A stretch of 64,000 nt of DNA from RPQJ01 sp963700045 (GCA_963700045.1 CAVOWK010000011.1:145846-209845), one strand, 5' to 3'; shown: positions 25,750-35,055, numbered from the stretch's first letter. Notes: generated from the sequence alone by a model not told the origin. Numbers and translations are program-made.

Positions 25750-27373
25750 AGATCTCCTCCGCCTGCGTCCGGATCGCGCCGCAAGGACACTCCGAGACGC
25801 ACAGCCCGCAGCCCTTGCAGTAGTCGTAATTGAACGCGTAGCGGTTGCCGGCGCCGAGCTTGATCACGGCGTTGTCCGGGCAGACGCCGTAGCAGTTGTC
25901 GCACTCGAAGCAATTGCCGCAGCTCAGGCAGCGCCGTGCTTCGAACTGCGCGGTCGCGGGATCGAACCCGCCGACCACTTCGTCGAACGTCGACTGCCGG
26001 CGCACCATGTCGAGCAGCGGGCGCTGCGCCTTCGGCGCGTCCGAGTAGTACCAGGTGTTGAGCTTGTCGAACGTTGCTAGCTCGTGGCGCGGCGGATGCG
26101 TCCACGTTTCGCCACGCAGCCAGGCGTCGATGTTGCGGGCGGCGAGCTTGCCGTGGCCGATGCCGACCGTGACGGTGCGTTCGCCCGACACCATGTCGCC
26201 GCCGGCAAAGATGCCGGGATGACCCGTCATCATGTTCGCGTCGACCTTGACCACGCCGCCGTCGATCACGAGGCCCGGCACGCCGTCGAGCAGTGAAAGG
26301 TCCACGTCCTGGCCGAGCGCGAGCACGACCGAGTCGGCTTGCAGCGTCTCGAACTCGCCGGTCGGTTGCGCCATGCCTTTGTCGTCGAGCGTCATCTTCT
26401 CGACCGTGATCGACGATTCGCCGGCTTCACGGATCGTCGACAACCACTTCACCAGCACGCCTTCCTGCAGCGCTTCTTCGAGTTCGGCGTCGTGCGCAGG
26501 CATCTTCTCGCGCGTGCGCCGGTAGACGATCACCGATTCTTCGGCGCCGAGTCGCTTGGCGGTCCGTGCGACGTCGAGTGCAGTGTTGCCGCCGCCGTAA
26601 ACCACGACCCGGCGGCCGAGCAGGGGTCGCTCTTCGCCTTCCATGCTGCGCAGGACCTCGACCGCGTCGAGCATCTTGCCGGCGCTGCCGGCGGGCAGGT
26701 AAGCGCGCTTGGCGATGTGCGCGCCCACGGCCAGGAACACGGCGTCGAAGTGACCGTCGCGCTTTGCCGCCAGCACGTCGTCCACTTTCGAGTTCAGCTC
26801 GATCGACACGCCGAGCGCGACGATGCGCGCGATCTCGGCGTCGAGCACCTCGCGCGGCAGGCGGTACTTCGGGATGCCGAACCGCATCATGCCGCCGGCG
26901 AGCGGACCGGCCTCGCGGATCGTCACGGCGTGCCCGGAGCGTGCGAGTTGGTACGCCGCAGACAGGCCAGAGGGACCCGCGCCCACCACCAGCACGCGCA
27001 TGCCCGTGGATTTCCCGGCCGACCTGAATTTCCAGCCGTGCTTGAGCGCCTCGTCGCCGATGAAGCGTTCGATCGCGTTGACGCCGACGCATTGGTCCAA
27101 TTGCGCGCGATTGCACGCCGTTTCACACGGGTGGTAGCAGACGCGACCCATGCACGCGGGCAGCGGATTCGCTTCCGTGAGCAGGCGCCACGCCCTCTCA
27201 TAGTCACCGGATTCCGCGTGGAACAGCCAGCCCTGGATGTTCTCGCCCGACGGGCATGCGTCGTTGCAGGGCGGCAGTCGGTCGACGTAGACGGGACGCA
27301 CGGTGCGCCACGAACCCGTGTGGTTGGCAAGGCTCGAGCCGGGGTCGAGCGTGATCGCAAACGGTTTCTTCAC
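25748..27373 (-). CDS. GltD-like FAD/NAD oxidoreductase with C-terminal ferredoxin domain, 2-oxoacid oxidoreductase electron-transfer subunit
   Basis: This 541-residue flavoprotein starts with the two-cluster Fe-S domain of the glutamate synthase small-subunit type (CNDACPSGENIQGW and CMGRVCYHPCETAC, residues about 37-88). An FAD motif VVGAGPSGLSAAY follows near 128, and an NAD(P) motif VVYGGGNTALDVA near 258. The C-terminus (about 470-535) carries two [4Fe-4S] motifs, CLSCGNCFECDNC with CP, and CKGCGLCVSECP, like the ferredoxin subunit of 2-oxoacid oxidoreductases. The ATG overlaps the stop of the beta-subunit gene. It should pass electrons from the complex to NAD(P), or the reverse. A comparable flavoprotein exists in phenylglyoxylate dehydrogenase. 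Confidence 0.85.
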   Translation of the reverse strand: MKKPFAITLDPGSSLANHTGSWRTVRPVYVDRLPPCNDACPSGENIQGWLFHAESGDYERAWRLLTEANPLPACMGRVCYHPCETACNRAQLDQCVGVNAIERFIGDEALKHGWKFRSAGKSTGMRVLVVGAGPSGLSAAYQLARSGHAVTIREAGPLAGGMMRFGIPKYRLPREVLDAEIARIVALGVSIELNSKVDDVLAAKRDGHFDAVFLAVGAHIAKRAYLPAGSAGKMLDAVEVLRSMEGEERPLLGRRVVVYGGGNTALDVARTAKRLGAEESVIVYRRTREKMPAHDAELEEALQEGVLVKWLSTIREAGESSITVEKMTLDDKGMAQPTGEFETLQADSVVLALGQDVDLSLLDGVPGLVIDGGVVKVDANMMTGHPGIFAGGDMVSGERTVTVGIGHGKLAARNIDAWLRGETWTHPPRHELATFDKLNTWYYSDAPKAQRPLLDMVRRQSTFDEVVGGFDPATAQFEARRCLSCGNCFECDNCYGVCPDNAVIKLGAGNRYAFNYDYCKGCGLCVSECPCGAIRTQAEEI

Positions 27374-28377
27374 TGCGCGTCCTCCGCGTCGCCCACCAGG
27401 CCGAAGCGCTGCACGTTGCGATCCGCCAACGCCTGGATCCGTGCGACGAGGTCTGCATGTCCCGGCGGCTTGAACAGGTGTGCGAACCGGGTCTGCGGCC
27501 GCAGGTAGTCTTCGACCGGCAACTGCCGCCGGATTTTCGATACGTTCTTCACTTCACCGTGCTCGGCCTCGAACACCGGAAACAACGCCGTCTCCATTGC
27601 GAGTCGCGCCATCTTGATGGTCTCGGCGGAACCGTGACCCCAGCCGAGCGGGCAGGGCACCAGCACGTGGATGTAGCGCGCGCCGCGGAACTCCATCGCC
27701 CGTCGCACCTTGGCTTCGAGGTCGCGCAGTTCGGCGACGGTCGCCGTCGCGACGTAGGGAATCTCGTGGGCCATGGCGATGAGCGGCAGGTTCTTGCCCT
27801 GGCCGAAACGCGCGCCGGTCGATTCACCAACCGGCATCGTCGTGTTGGTTCGTGCAGCCGGCGGCGTCGCCGAAGAGCGCTGCACGCCCGTGTTCATGTA
27901 CGCCTCGTTGTCGTAGCAGATGTAGAGCACGTCGTCGTTGCGTTCGAACATGCCCGACAGGCAGCCGAAGCCGATGTCGGTCGTTCCGCCGTCGCCACCC
28001 TGCGCCACGACACGCACGTCGCGTTTGCCCTGCACCCGCAGCGCCGCTGCGATGCCCGTGCCGACGGCGGCCGCATTGCCGAACAGCGAGTGAATCCAGG
28101 GAATCTGCCACGACGTTTCGGGGTAGGGCGTGGAGAACACTTCCAGGCAGCCGGTGGCGTTGGCCGCCACGAGTTGCCGGTTCGTCGCCGCCATCGCGGC
28201 ATCGATGGCATAGCGCGCGCCGAGCGCTTCGCCGCAACCCTGGCATGCGCGGTGTCCCGAATTGAGCGAGTTGGTGCGCTCGCGTCCCGATTGCACCGAG
28301 CGCTGTGTTTCCGGCAGCAGCCGGTTGCCGACGGTGAAAGTGCCGGTCTGGTAGAAGCGAATGGGTTGGTAGCTCAT
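27370..28377 (-). CDS. 2-oxoacid:acceptor oxidoreductase, beta subunit (ThDP-binding)
   Basis: This 335-residue beta subunit of the pyruvate/2-oxoacid:ferredoxin oxidoreductase family binds ThDP and part of the proximal Fe-S cluster. GHRACQGCGEALGARY near residue 42 provides the N-terminal CxxC, and the GDG-type ThDP motif is AQGGDGGTTDIGFG near 125. The matching Asn/Asp block is YICYDNEAYMNTG. A further Cys is in LVPCPLGWG, as in PorB. The start ATG lies ten bases after the alpha stop; its end overlaps the flavoprotein start. The substrate could be pyruvate, phenylglyoxylate or another 2-oxoacid. Confidence 0.9.
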   Translation of the reverse strand: MSYQPIRFYQTGTFTVGNRLLPETQRSVQSGRERTNSLNSGHRACQGCGEALGARYAIDAAMAATNRQLVAANATGCLEVFSTPYPETSWQIPWIHSLFGNAAAVGTGIAAALRVQGKRDVRVVAQGGDGGTTDIGFGCLSGMFERNDDVLYICYDNEAYMNTGVQRSSATPPAARTNTTMPVGESTGARFGQGKNLPLIAMAHEIPYVATATVAELRDLEAKVRRAMEFRGARYIHVLVPCPLGWGHGSAETIKMARLAMETALFPVFEAEHGEVKNVSKIRRQLPVEDYLRPQTRFAHLFKPPGHADLVARIQALADRNVQRFGLVGDAEDAQ

Positions 28378-28387
28378 GCGTTGCGCC

Positions 28388-29641
28388 TCACCCGGTCTTC
28401 GCGGCGACGACGCCGAGGTCCTTGAGGATGCCTTCCGCGATCGGCCCCGAACGTCGCTGCGCTCGCTCGCGTTCCAGTACGCGGTCGACCAGTGCCCGAT
28501 CGAGATCGAGGAACGTGAGCGGCTCGAGCGTGTCGGTCAGCGCCTGCTCGAACACGCGCCGCAGTGAACCGCGCGTGATCGATCGACCGCCGAGGCCGGC
28601 GATCACCGTGTGCACGCGATCGGGCGAGCCCGAGAACGACGCCGAGACGTTGTTGCCGACGATGCCGCCCATGCCCACCGCCAGGCTTTTTTCCAGCACG
28701 ACCACACGCTTCGCCTTTTGCAGTGCATTGCGCACCGCGACGGACGGCCACGGCCGGAAGCACGTGATGCCGAGCACGCCGATCCTGAGTCCCTCGTCAC
28801 GCATCGTGTCGACCGTGTCCTTGATGGTGCCGAGCACGGACCCGAGGGCGACCACGATCACGTCGGCGTCGCTGGTGCGGTATTCGTGCACGAGCCCGCC
28901 ACTGGGACGGCCGAACACGCGCCGGAATTCATCCGCCCACGCCGGGATCAGTTCGAGTGCCTGCTGCTGCTTGGCGTGCGCGAGGTAGCGCACTTCCATG
29001 AATGCTTCGGGACCTACCATGGCGCCGATCGAGACGGGATCGGCGGGATCGAGCACCTGTCGCGGCTCGTATGACGGCAGGTACGAATCCACTTGCGCCT
29101 GTGTCGGCATGTCCACGCGCTCGTAGGCGTGCGTCAGGATGAAGCCGTCCATGCACACCATGACCGGCAGCGAGAGTTCTTCCGCGAGCCGGAAGGCCTG
29201 GATGTGCAGGTCGAGCGCTTCCTGGTTGTCCTCGGCAAACAACTGCAGCCAGCCGCAGTCGCGCTGGCTGAGCGCATCGGTGTGGTCGTTCCAGATGTTT
29301 ATCGGGGCGCCGATCGCGCGGTTCGCAACCGTCATCACGATCGGCAGGCCGAGGCCCGCCGCGTTGTAGACCGCTTCGGCCATGAACAGCAGCCCCTGGC
29401 TTGCCGTCGCCGTGTAGGCGCGGGCCCCGGTCGCGGAAGCGCCGATCGCCACGGACATGGCCGCGAACTCCGACTCGACGTTGATGAACTCGCACGGCGC
29501 CAGCTCGCCGGCATCCACGCGCCGGCCGAGCGCCTCGACGATGTGAGTCTGCGGCGAGATCGGGTAGGCGCAGATGACCTGCGGACGGCAGAGTGCGATG
29601 GCTTCCGCGACCGCGGCCGAACCTTCAACCTGCTTCAGCAC
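28388..29641 (-). CDS. 2-oxoacid:acceptor oxidoreductase, alpha subunit
   Basis: This 417-residue alpha subunit carries the pyrimidine-side ThDP domain and the transketolase C-terminal-like domain. AYPISPQTHIVEALG near residue 25 matches the PorA substrate loop, and INVESEFAAMSVAIGAS holds the activating Glu near 57. TATASQGLLFMAEAV and NDHTDALSQRDCGW follow, in the PorA order. Translation starts at GTG 29641, with AAGGAGG six bases upstream, inside the last codons of the gamma gene (17-base overlap). It pairs with beta to form the catalytic heterodimer that splits 2-oxoacids with CoA. The substrate is unresolved. Confidence 0.9.
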   Translation of the reverse strand: MLKQVEGSAAVAEAIALCRPQVICAYPISPQTHIVEALGRRVDAGELAPCEFINVESEFAAMSVAIGASATGARAYTATASQGLLFMAEAVYNAAGLGLPIVMTVANRAIGAPINIWNDHTDALSQRDCGWLQLFAEDNQEALDLHIQAFRLAEELSLPVMVCMDGFILTHAYERVDMPTQAQVDSYLPSYEPRQVLDPADPVSIGAMVGPEAFMEVRYLAHAKQQQALELIPAWADEFRRVFGRPSGGLVHEYRTSDADVIVVALGSVLGTIKDTVDTMRDEGLRIGVLGITCFRPWPSVAVRNALQKAKRVVVLEKSLAVGMGGIVGNNVSASFSGSPDRVHTVIAGLGGRSITRGSLRRVFEQALTDTLEPLTFLDLDRALVDRVLERERAQRRSGPIAEGILKDLGVVAAKTG

Positions 29642-30218
29642 CGGCGGCCTCCTTCTTCAGTTCGCGCTGCACGAACTCGTAGGCTTCAGTGGCCGCGGCG
29701 ACGTTGCCGGCCGCGACCTTGAGTGGGAATTTCTCACGGATCGCGGCCGCGACCGACTCGAGCGAAACGCGACCCGTCAGTGCAGCGAAGCCGCCGAGCA
29801 GCGAAGCGTTCGGCAGCGGACGACCGACGTGGCGCATGGCGATCTCCGTGGCTGGCACCGTGCAGAGGCGTGCCGCGCTGAACTTCTGCGCAAACTCTTC
29901 GAGGCCGAGATCCGCGAAGGTCCGCGCGGTATTGATCAATATGTAGCCGTCGGGCTGGAGGCCGCCGAAGACGTCCACCTGGTGGAGCAGGGTGGGGTCC
30001 TGGATGATCAGCGCGTCGGGGGCGAGGACGGGTTCGCGCAGCCGGATCGGGCGGTCGTCGATGCGACAGAAGGCGACCACCGGCGCGCCGGTCCGTTCCG
30101 AGCCGAAGCTAGGGAAGGCCTGTGAGTGCCGATCCTCGCGGAACGCCGCGACCGAGAGCAGCTCCGCCGCCGTCACCACGCCTTGGCCGCCCCGGCCGTG
30201 AATCCTGATCTGGAACAT
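29625..30218 (-). CDS. 2-oxoacid:acceptor oxidoreductase, gamma subunit
   Basis: This 197-residue gamma subunit is recognised by IRIHGRGGQGVVTAAELL at its N-terminus, a Rossmann-like domain that contacts the CoA moiety. PSFGSERTGAPVVAFCRID and PDALIIQDPTL follow. GAGGAGGAAC immediately precedes the ATG at 30218; longer upstream reading is a shadow of the gene on the other strand. First gene of the operon gamma-alpha-beta-flavoprotein. The upstream region has a 14-bp palindrome and a shorter dyad, both candidate operators. Confidence 0.9.
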   Translation of the reverse strand: MFQIRIHGRGGQGVVTAAELLSVAAFREDRHSQAFPSFGSERTGAPVVAFCRIDDRPIRLREPVLAPDALIIQDPTLLHQVDVFGGLQPDGYILINTARTFADLGLEEFAQKFSAARLCTVPATEIAMRHVGRPLPNASLLGGFAALTGRVSLESVAAAIREKFPLKVAAGNVAAATEAYEFVQRELKKEAAGAEAG

Positions 30219-30233
30219 GTTCCTCCTCGCCCG

Positions 30234-30293
30234 TCCCGGGCCCGGGAACGACCATGCCTCAGGACGGTCGAATTGGACATCGTGTATGACACG
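30234..30293. promoter_or_regulatory. Two palindromes in the gamma-subunit/DUF885 divergent region
   Basis: TCCCGGGCCCGGGA (30234-30247) is a perfect 14-bp palindrome 16 bases ahead of the gamma start. CGTGTATGACACG (30281-30293) is a second dyad with 5-bp arms. Either could bind a dimeric regulator; none is encoded nearby. Confidence 0.35.
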
Positions 30294-30398
30294 GATGGGG
30301 TGGCCGCCGCGGTGCGAACTTGCGAAACTGCGCCCCCCGCCGGGCGGCGCCGGCTGCCTCCGGTCCGCCCATTCCCTGACCCACTTGCGGAAGATCTC

Positions 30399-32213
30399 AT
30401 GACCAGACCGTCCAGGCTCGTGCTGTTTGCGTCCTCTCTGCTCATGGCTGGCTGGGGAGCCACGCCCACGGGCGCGCTGGCCGCTGCCACGCCGGCCGCT
30501 GTCGACCGTGCACAGGCCGAGTCGAAGAAGCTGAATTCGATCTTCGACGAGTACTTCGAGGAATACCTGCAGCAGAACCCGATTCTGGCGACCTCGATCG
30601 GGGACCCGCGCTACAACGACCGTTTCGTCGTCGGCATCAGCCCGGCCGCCATCGCGGCCGAGGAAAAGCTGCAGCGCGATTACCTCGCGCGCCTGCAGAC
30701 CGTCGACCGCGCCGTGCTGCCGGCCGCCGACCAGTTGTCGTACGACATTTTCAGGACCGGCCGCGAACGCGAGATCGAGGGCTTCAGGTTTCCCGACGAG
30801 CTGATCCCCCTCAACCAGTTCTATTCGACGCCGAACAGTTTCGCCCAGCTCGGCTCCGGCAACGGCATGCAGCCGTTCAAGACGGTGCAGGACTACGACA
30901 ACTTCCTGAAGCGCATCGACGGCTTCGTGGCCTGGACCGACCAGGCCATCGTCAACATGAAGGAAGGCGTGAAGCGTGGCTACACGCTGCCGAAGGTGCT
31001 CGCCGAGCGCACGCTGCCACAGCTGCAGGCGCACATCGTGCCCAAGGCAGAGGACTCGCTGTACTGGGGCCCGATCACCAACATGCCGGCGGATTTTTCC
31101 GCGGCCGACCGCGAGCGCCTGGCGCAGGCGTACCGCGCTGCGATCGAAACCAAGGTCGTGCCGTCGTATCGCAAGCTGCACGGCTTCATGCGCGACGAGT
31201 ACGTGCCGAAGGCGCGCCTCAGCCATGGCATGGAAGGCCTGCCGGACGGCAAGGCCTGGTACGCCTACAACGTCAAGCGCATCACCACCACTGATTACAC
31301 GCCGGAGCAGATCCACCAGATCGGCCTCGACGAGGTCAAGCGCATCCACGGCGAGATGGCCGGCGTGATGAAGCAGGTGGGGTTCAAGGGCACGCTCGAC
31401 GAGTTTTTCAAGTTCCTCAACACGGACCCGCAGTTCTTCTTCGACCGGCGTGAAGACCTGATCGCGGGTTACGACGTGCTGCGCAAGCGGGTCAACCCGC
31501 AGCTGCCGAAGCTGTTCGAGATCCTGCCGAAGGCCGACTACGAAGTGCGTGCCGTCGAACCTTTCCGGGAAAAGAGTGCGGCGGGCGGCCAGTACCAGGC
31601 GGCGACCGAGGACGGCTCACGCCCGGGCATCTTCTATGCCAACGCGTACGACCTGAGCGCGCGTCCGAAGTGGGCGATGGAGGCGCTGTCGCTGCACGAG
31701 GCGAACCCTGGCCATCACTTCCAGATCTCGATCCAGCGCGAGCAGCAGGGGCTGCCGAAGTTCCGTCGTTTCGGCGGCTACACGGCCTACAGCGAGGGCT
31801 GGGGCCTGTATGCGGAATCGCTCGGCCCCGAGCTGGGCATGTACACGGACCCATACCAGTACTTCGGCCGGCTCGAGGGCGAACTGTGGCGCGCCATCCG
31901 CCTCGTCGTCGACACCGGGCTGCACTCCAAGGGCTGGACGCGCGAGCAGGTGCTCGCCTACATGGACGAAAACAGCTCGGCCGCCGAGGCGCGCCGCGTC
32001 GCCGAGGCCGAGCGCTACATGGCGATTCCGGGCCAGGCCACGGCCTACAAGATCGGCCAGCTCAAGATCAGCGAACTGCGCGCGCGTGCCGAGAAGGCGC
32101 TCGGGCCGAAGTTCGACGTCCGCAAGTTCCACACGGCCGTGCTCATCGACGGCGCGCTGCCGCTCGACGTGCTCGAAGCCAAGGTCGACCGCTGGATCGC
32201 CAGCCAGAGCTGA
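30399..32213 (+). CDS. DUF885 family exported peptidase-like protein
   Basis: This 604-residue exported protein has a signal peptide (1-28, ending LAA) and a long alpha-helical DUF885 domain. The metal motif HEANPGHH (433-440, of HExxPGHH type) and the downstream SEGWGLYAE (third-ligand Glu about 466) are intact, so it is probably a zinc metallopeptidase; the family has few characterised members. PGQATAYKIGQLK near the C-terminus is a family signature. The chosen ATG (30399) directly precedes the signal peptide. Two M16 peptidase genes follow in the same direction, which suggests an exported peptide-degrading set. Confidence 0.85.
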   Translation: MTRPSRLVLFASSLLMAGWGATPTGALAAATPAAVDRAQAESKKLNSIFDEYFEEYLQQNPILATSIGDPRYNDRFVVGISPAAIAAEEKLQRDYLARLQTVDRAVLPAADQLSYDIFRTGREREIEGFRFPDELIPLNQFYSTPNSFAQLGSGNGMQPFKTVQDYDNFLKRIDGFVAWTDQAIVNMKEGVKRGYTLPKVLAERTLPQLQAHIVPKAEDSLYWGPITNMPADFSAADRERLAQAYRAAIETKVVPSYRKLHGFMRDEYVPKARLSHGMEGLPDGKAWYAYNVKRITTTDYTPEQIHQIGLDEVKRIHGEMAGVMKQVGFKGTLDEFFKFLNTDPQFFFDRREDLIAGYDVLRKRVNPQLPKLFEILPKADYEVRAVEPFREKSAAGGQYQAATEDGSRPGIFYANAYDLSARPKWAMEALSLHEANPGHHFQISIQREQQGLPKFRRFGGYTAYSEGWGLYAESLGPELGMYTDPYQYFGRLEGELWRAIRLVVDTGLHSKGWTREQVLAYMDENSSAAEARRVAEAERYMAIPGQATAYKIGQLKISELRARAEKALGPKFDVRKFHTAVLIDGALPLDVLEAKVDRWIASQS

Positions 32214-32260
32214 AGCTGGGGAGCAAACAGGTGCGAGCAACTGTCGAGGATGCCGTCGCA

Positions 32261-33643
32261 ATGCGGCGCAAGCGTTCAATGCCGGGAGCATGGAGCGCGG
32301 TGGCGCTCACGTTCGCGCTTGCCATGGGCGCACCCGCCCACGCGGCGGCGCCGGTGGTGCCCGGCGCAGACCAGATCGTCACGCGCACACTGCCGAACGG
32401 CTTGAAGATCGTGGTGTGGCCGGACCGGGACATCCCCAATGTCGCGATGTACACGTGGTATCGCGTGGGCAGCCGCAACGAGCGGCCGGGTATCACCGGC
32501 ATCTCGCACTTCTTCGAGCACATGATGTTCAACGGCACGAAGACCCGGCTGCCCGGTGAGTTCGACCGCTTGATGGAGGGCAGCGGCGGCCGCAACAATG
32601 CGTACACCAGCTCCGACGTCACGGTGTACCAGAACTGGTTCCCGAGTTCGGTCACCGGCGTCATCTTCGACCTCGAGTCGGACCGCATGCGCAACCTCGA
32701 CTTCGACGCGAAGAAAGTCGAGAGCGAGCGCGGCGTCGTGTATTCCGAGCGGCGTTCCTCGGTCGACAATGACAACTTCGGCACGCTGATCGAGCAGATG
32801 AAGGCCACGGCGTACGTTGCCCATCCCTACCAGATCCCGACGATCGGCTGGCCCTCGGACATCGAAGGCTGGAAGGTCACGGACCTGCAGGACTACTACC
32901 ACCAGTACTACGCGCCTAACAACGCGGTGATTTTCATCGTCGGCGACGTTGATCCCACCGCGGTCTTCAAGCTTGCCGACCAGTACCTGGCGAACATCCC
33001 GGCCCAGCCCGCGCCGCCGGCCGTGACGACCAGGGAACCGCCGCAGCTCGGCGAGCGGCGCCTGCGGATCGAGCGCGAGGCCCAGACGCCGTTGCTCGCA
33101 ATGGCATGGCACACGGCGGCTGCGGCCGATCGCGAGGCGCGCGTGATGGAAGTGCTGCTGTCGATCCTGGGTGACGGCGATTCGTCGCGGCTGTACCAGC
33201 GGCTGGTCGAAAAGGAGCAGGCGGCTGTCGACATCGGCACGGCAATGGACGCGGGCTTCGATCCGGGGCTCGCGTACGTCTACGCGGTGGTACCGCCGGG
33301 CGGCGACGTGAGCCGCACCGAGAAGCTCATCGACGAAGAAATCGCACGCCTCGCCAAGGATGGGCCGACGCCCACGGAACTCACCAAGGCGCGCAACCAG
33401 GCGCTGGTCGGCTTCTGGCGCGGGCTGGAGACCATCAGCGGCAAGGCGCAGGCGCTCGGTGACTACGAGGTTTTCCACGGCGATTATCGCAAGCTGTTCG
33501 GGGCGCCAGGCGAGTACGAAAGCATTACCGTGGACGAGGTGAAGACCGCGGCGGCGACGGTACTCCGGCGCGAAAACCGCACGGTCGGCGTGCTGGAGCC
33601 GAAAGCGGACCCTGCGGTACAGGCCACGGGAGGTGCGAAGTGA
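32261..33643 (+). CDS. Exported M16 zinc peptidase, catalytic partner
   Basis: The protein has 460 residues: a signal peptide (to about residue 29, AHA) and a two-lobed M16 unit with an intact HFFEH zinc motif at 83-87. The Glu-rich helix KKVESERGVVYSERR about 75 residues on supplies the third ligand. YAPNNAVIFIVGDVDP and an SRLYQRLVEKEQAA block complete the family pattern. The next gene encodes an M16 protein without the motif, so the two should form an alpha-beta pair like processing peptidases. A GTG at 32231 with GGGGAG seven bases upstream is an alternative start that adds ten residues before the signal peptide. Confidence 0.88.
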   Translation: MRRKRSMPGAWSAVALTFALAMGAPAHAAAPVVPGADQIVTRTLPNGLKIVVWPDRDIPNVAMYTWYRVGSRNERPGITGISHFFEHMMFNGTKTRLPGEFDRLMEGSGGRNNAYTSSDVTVYQNWFPSSVTGVIFDLESDRMRNLDFDAKKVESERGVVYSERRSSVDNDNFGTLIEQMKATAYVAHPYQIPTIGWPSDIEGWKVTDLQDYYHQYYAPNNAVIFIVGDVDPTAVFKLADQYLANIPAQPAPPAVTTREPPQLGERRLRIEREAQTPLLAMAWHTAAAADREARVMEVLLSILGDGDSSRLYQRLVEKEQAAVDIGTAMDAGFDPGLAYVYAVVPPGGDVSRTEKLIDEEIARLAKDGPTPTELTKARNQALVGFWRGLETISGKAQALGDYEVFHGDYRKLFGAPGEYESITVDEVKTAAATVLRRENRTVGVLEPKADPAVQATGGAK

Positions 33644-35055
33644 TCCGCCTGGCTGCAATGCGCGCGTTTGCGCTCTCTTGCGCGCTGCTGCCCGTCGCTG
33701 CGGCATTCGCAGCCGACGGCGTCAAGCTGCCGGCCTATCAGTCCGCGACGCTCGCGAACGGTGCGCGGGTGGCGCTGGTGGAAAAGCGCGACACGCCGCT
33801 GGTGTCAATGAGCGTCACCGTCCGCGGCGGTGCACTTGGCGACCAGGCCGGCAAGGAGGGCACGGCATCGCTCTTCACCGACCTGATCCAGAAGGGGGCC
33901 GGCACGCGCGATGCCGCGCAGTTCGCGGAGGCGATCGAAAACGTCGGGGGGGGCGTGGTGGCCGGAGCCGGCACGGAGAGCCTCACTGTCAATGCGAGCT
34001 TCCTGGCCCGCGACGTCGACCTGATGCTGGAACTGGTCGCCGACGCCCTGCAGCGTCCGCGCCTCGACGGGACCGAGTTCGACAAGACACGCACGCTTGC
34101 CGTGCAGTCGATCGTGGCGGCCAAGGATTCCGATCCGCGCGCGCTGGTCGGCAGTTACGGCGACGCCTGGCTGTTCCGCGGTCATCCCTATGGGAGGCCC
34201 GTCGGCGGCAGCGAATCCTCGCTCGCCGCGGTCAGTCTCGATGACGTGAAGCGTTACTACGCGGACCAGGTCGGTGGCGACCGGATGCTCATCGTCGTGG
34301 TCGGCGATTTCGATTCGGCGGCGATGTTGAAGAAGCTGGAGCAAGCGTTTGGCAGCTGGCGCAAGGCTGCGGCAGCGGTGCCTGCCGTCGCCGCGCCGGC
34401 GCCGGTGAGCGGTCGGCCCGTCTTGCTGGTCGACAAGCCCGGCGCTACGCAGACCTACTTCTGGCTTGGCAACGTCGGCGCCTCGCGCACCGATCCGGCA
34501 CGCACCCAGCAGTCAGTGGTCAACACGGTCTTCGGGGGCCGGTTCACTTCGATGCTGAATACGGAACTGCGCATCAATAGCGGATTGACCTACGGCGCCA
34601 GCGCTACGTTCGATCGCGGCTCGCAGCCGGGGGCGTTCAGCATCGCGTCCTATACCGAGACGAGCACGACGACGCAGGCGATCGACCTGGCACTCGATAC
34701 GCTCGCGCGCCTGCACAAGGACGGCCTCGACGCCGAGCAGCTGAAGTCGTCGCAGAGCTACATGCTCGGCCAGTTCCCGCCGACGATCGAGACCAACGGC
34801 CAGATCGCAGCACGGCTCGCCGACATGCTCTTCCATGGGCTCGGGCCCGAGGACGTGAACGAGTACGCCAGTCGAGTGGCAGGTGTCGACGCGGCCGCCG
34901 TGCGCAGCACGATCGATCAGTCCTTCCCGAAGCCCGAGAACCTCGCGCTCGTCCTGATCGGCGACGCCGCGAAGATCCGCGAGCACGTGAAGAAGTACGG
35001 CCCGGTGACCGAAATGAAGATCAGCGACCCGCGGTTCGCGCCAGGGGGCAAGTGA
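33640..35055 (+). CDS. Exported M16 protein, non-catalytic partner
   Basis: This 471-residue protein is M16 in fold but inactive in the zinc site: where the partner has HFFEH it reads ASLFTDLIQKGAG. It has a signal peptide (1-25, AFA), the R/Y-like FFGGRFTSMLNTELR loop near residue 298 (here VFGGRF), and SGLTYGASATFDRG, all features of the substrate-gripping subunit. The GTG start overlaps the stop of the catalytic partner (GTGA), so the two proteins are made in a fixed ratio. Its end overlaps the next gene in the same way. Confidence 0.88.
   Translation: MIRLAAMRAFALSCALLPVAAAFAADGVKLPAYQSATLANGARVALVEKRDTPLVSMSVTVRGGALGDQAGKEGTASLFTDLIQKGAGTRDAAQFAEAIENVGGGVVAGAGTESLTVNASFLARDVDLMLELVADALQRPRLDGTEFDKTRTLAVQSIVAAKDSDPRALVGSYGDAWLFRGHPYGRPVGGSESSLAAVSLDDVKRYYADQVGGDRMLIVVVGDFDSAAMLKKLEQAFGSWRKAAAAVPAVAAPAPVSGRPVLLVDKPGATQTYFWLGNVGASRTDPARTQQSVVNTVFGGRFTSMLNTELRINSGLTYGASATFDRGSQPGAFSIASYTETSTTTQAIDLALDTLARLHKDGLDAEQLKSSQSYMLGQFPPTIETNGQIAARLADMLFHGLGPEDVNEYASRVAGVDAAAVRSTIDQSFPKPENLALVLIGDAAKIREHVKKYGPVTEMKISDPRFAPGGK

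Noticed and set aside
25748..27373. Glutamate synthase small subunit (gltD) as a firm name
   Set aside because: The N-terminal part matches, but the C-terminal ferredoxin and the operon with 2-oxoacid oxidoreductase subunits point to a different partner.
29625..31349. 574-codon minus-strand frame that extends the gamma subunit by 377 residues
   Set aside because: The extension lies opposite the DUF885 gene. A strong ribosome site and the family N-terminus place the start at 30218.
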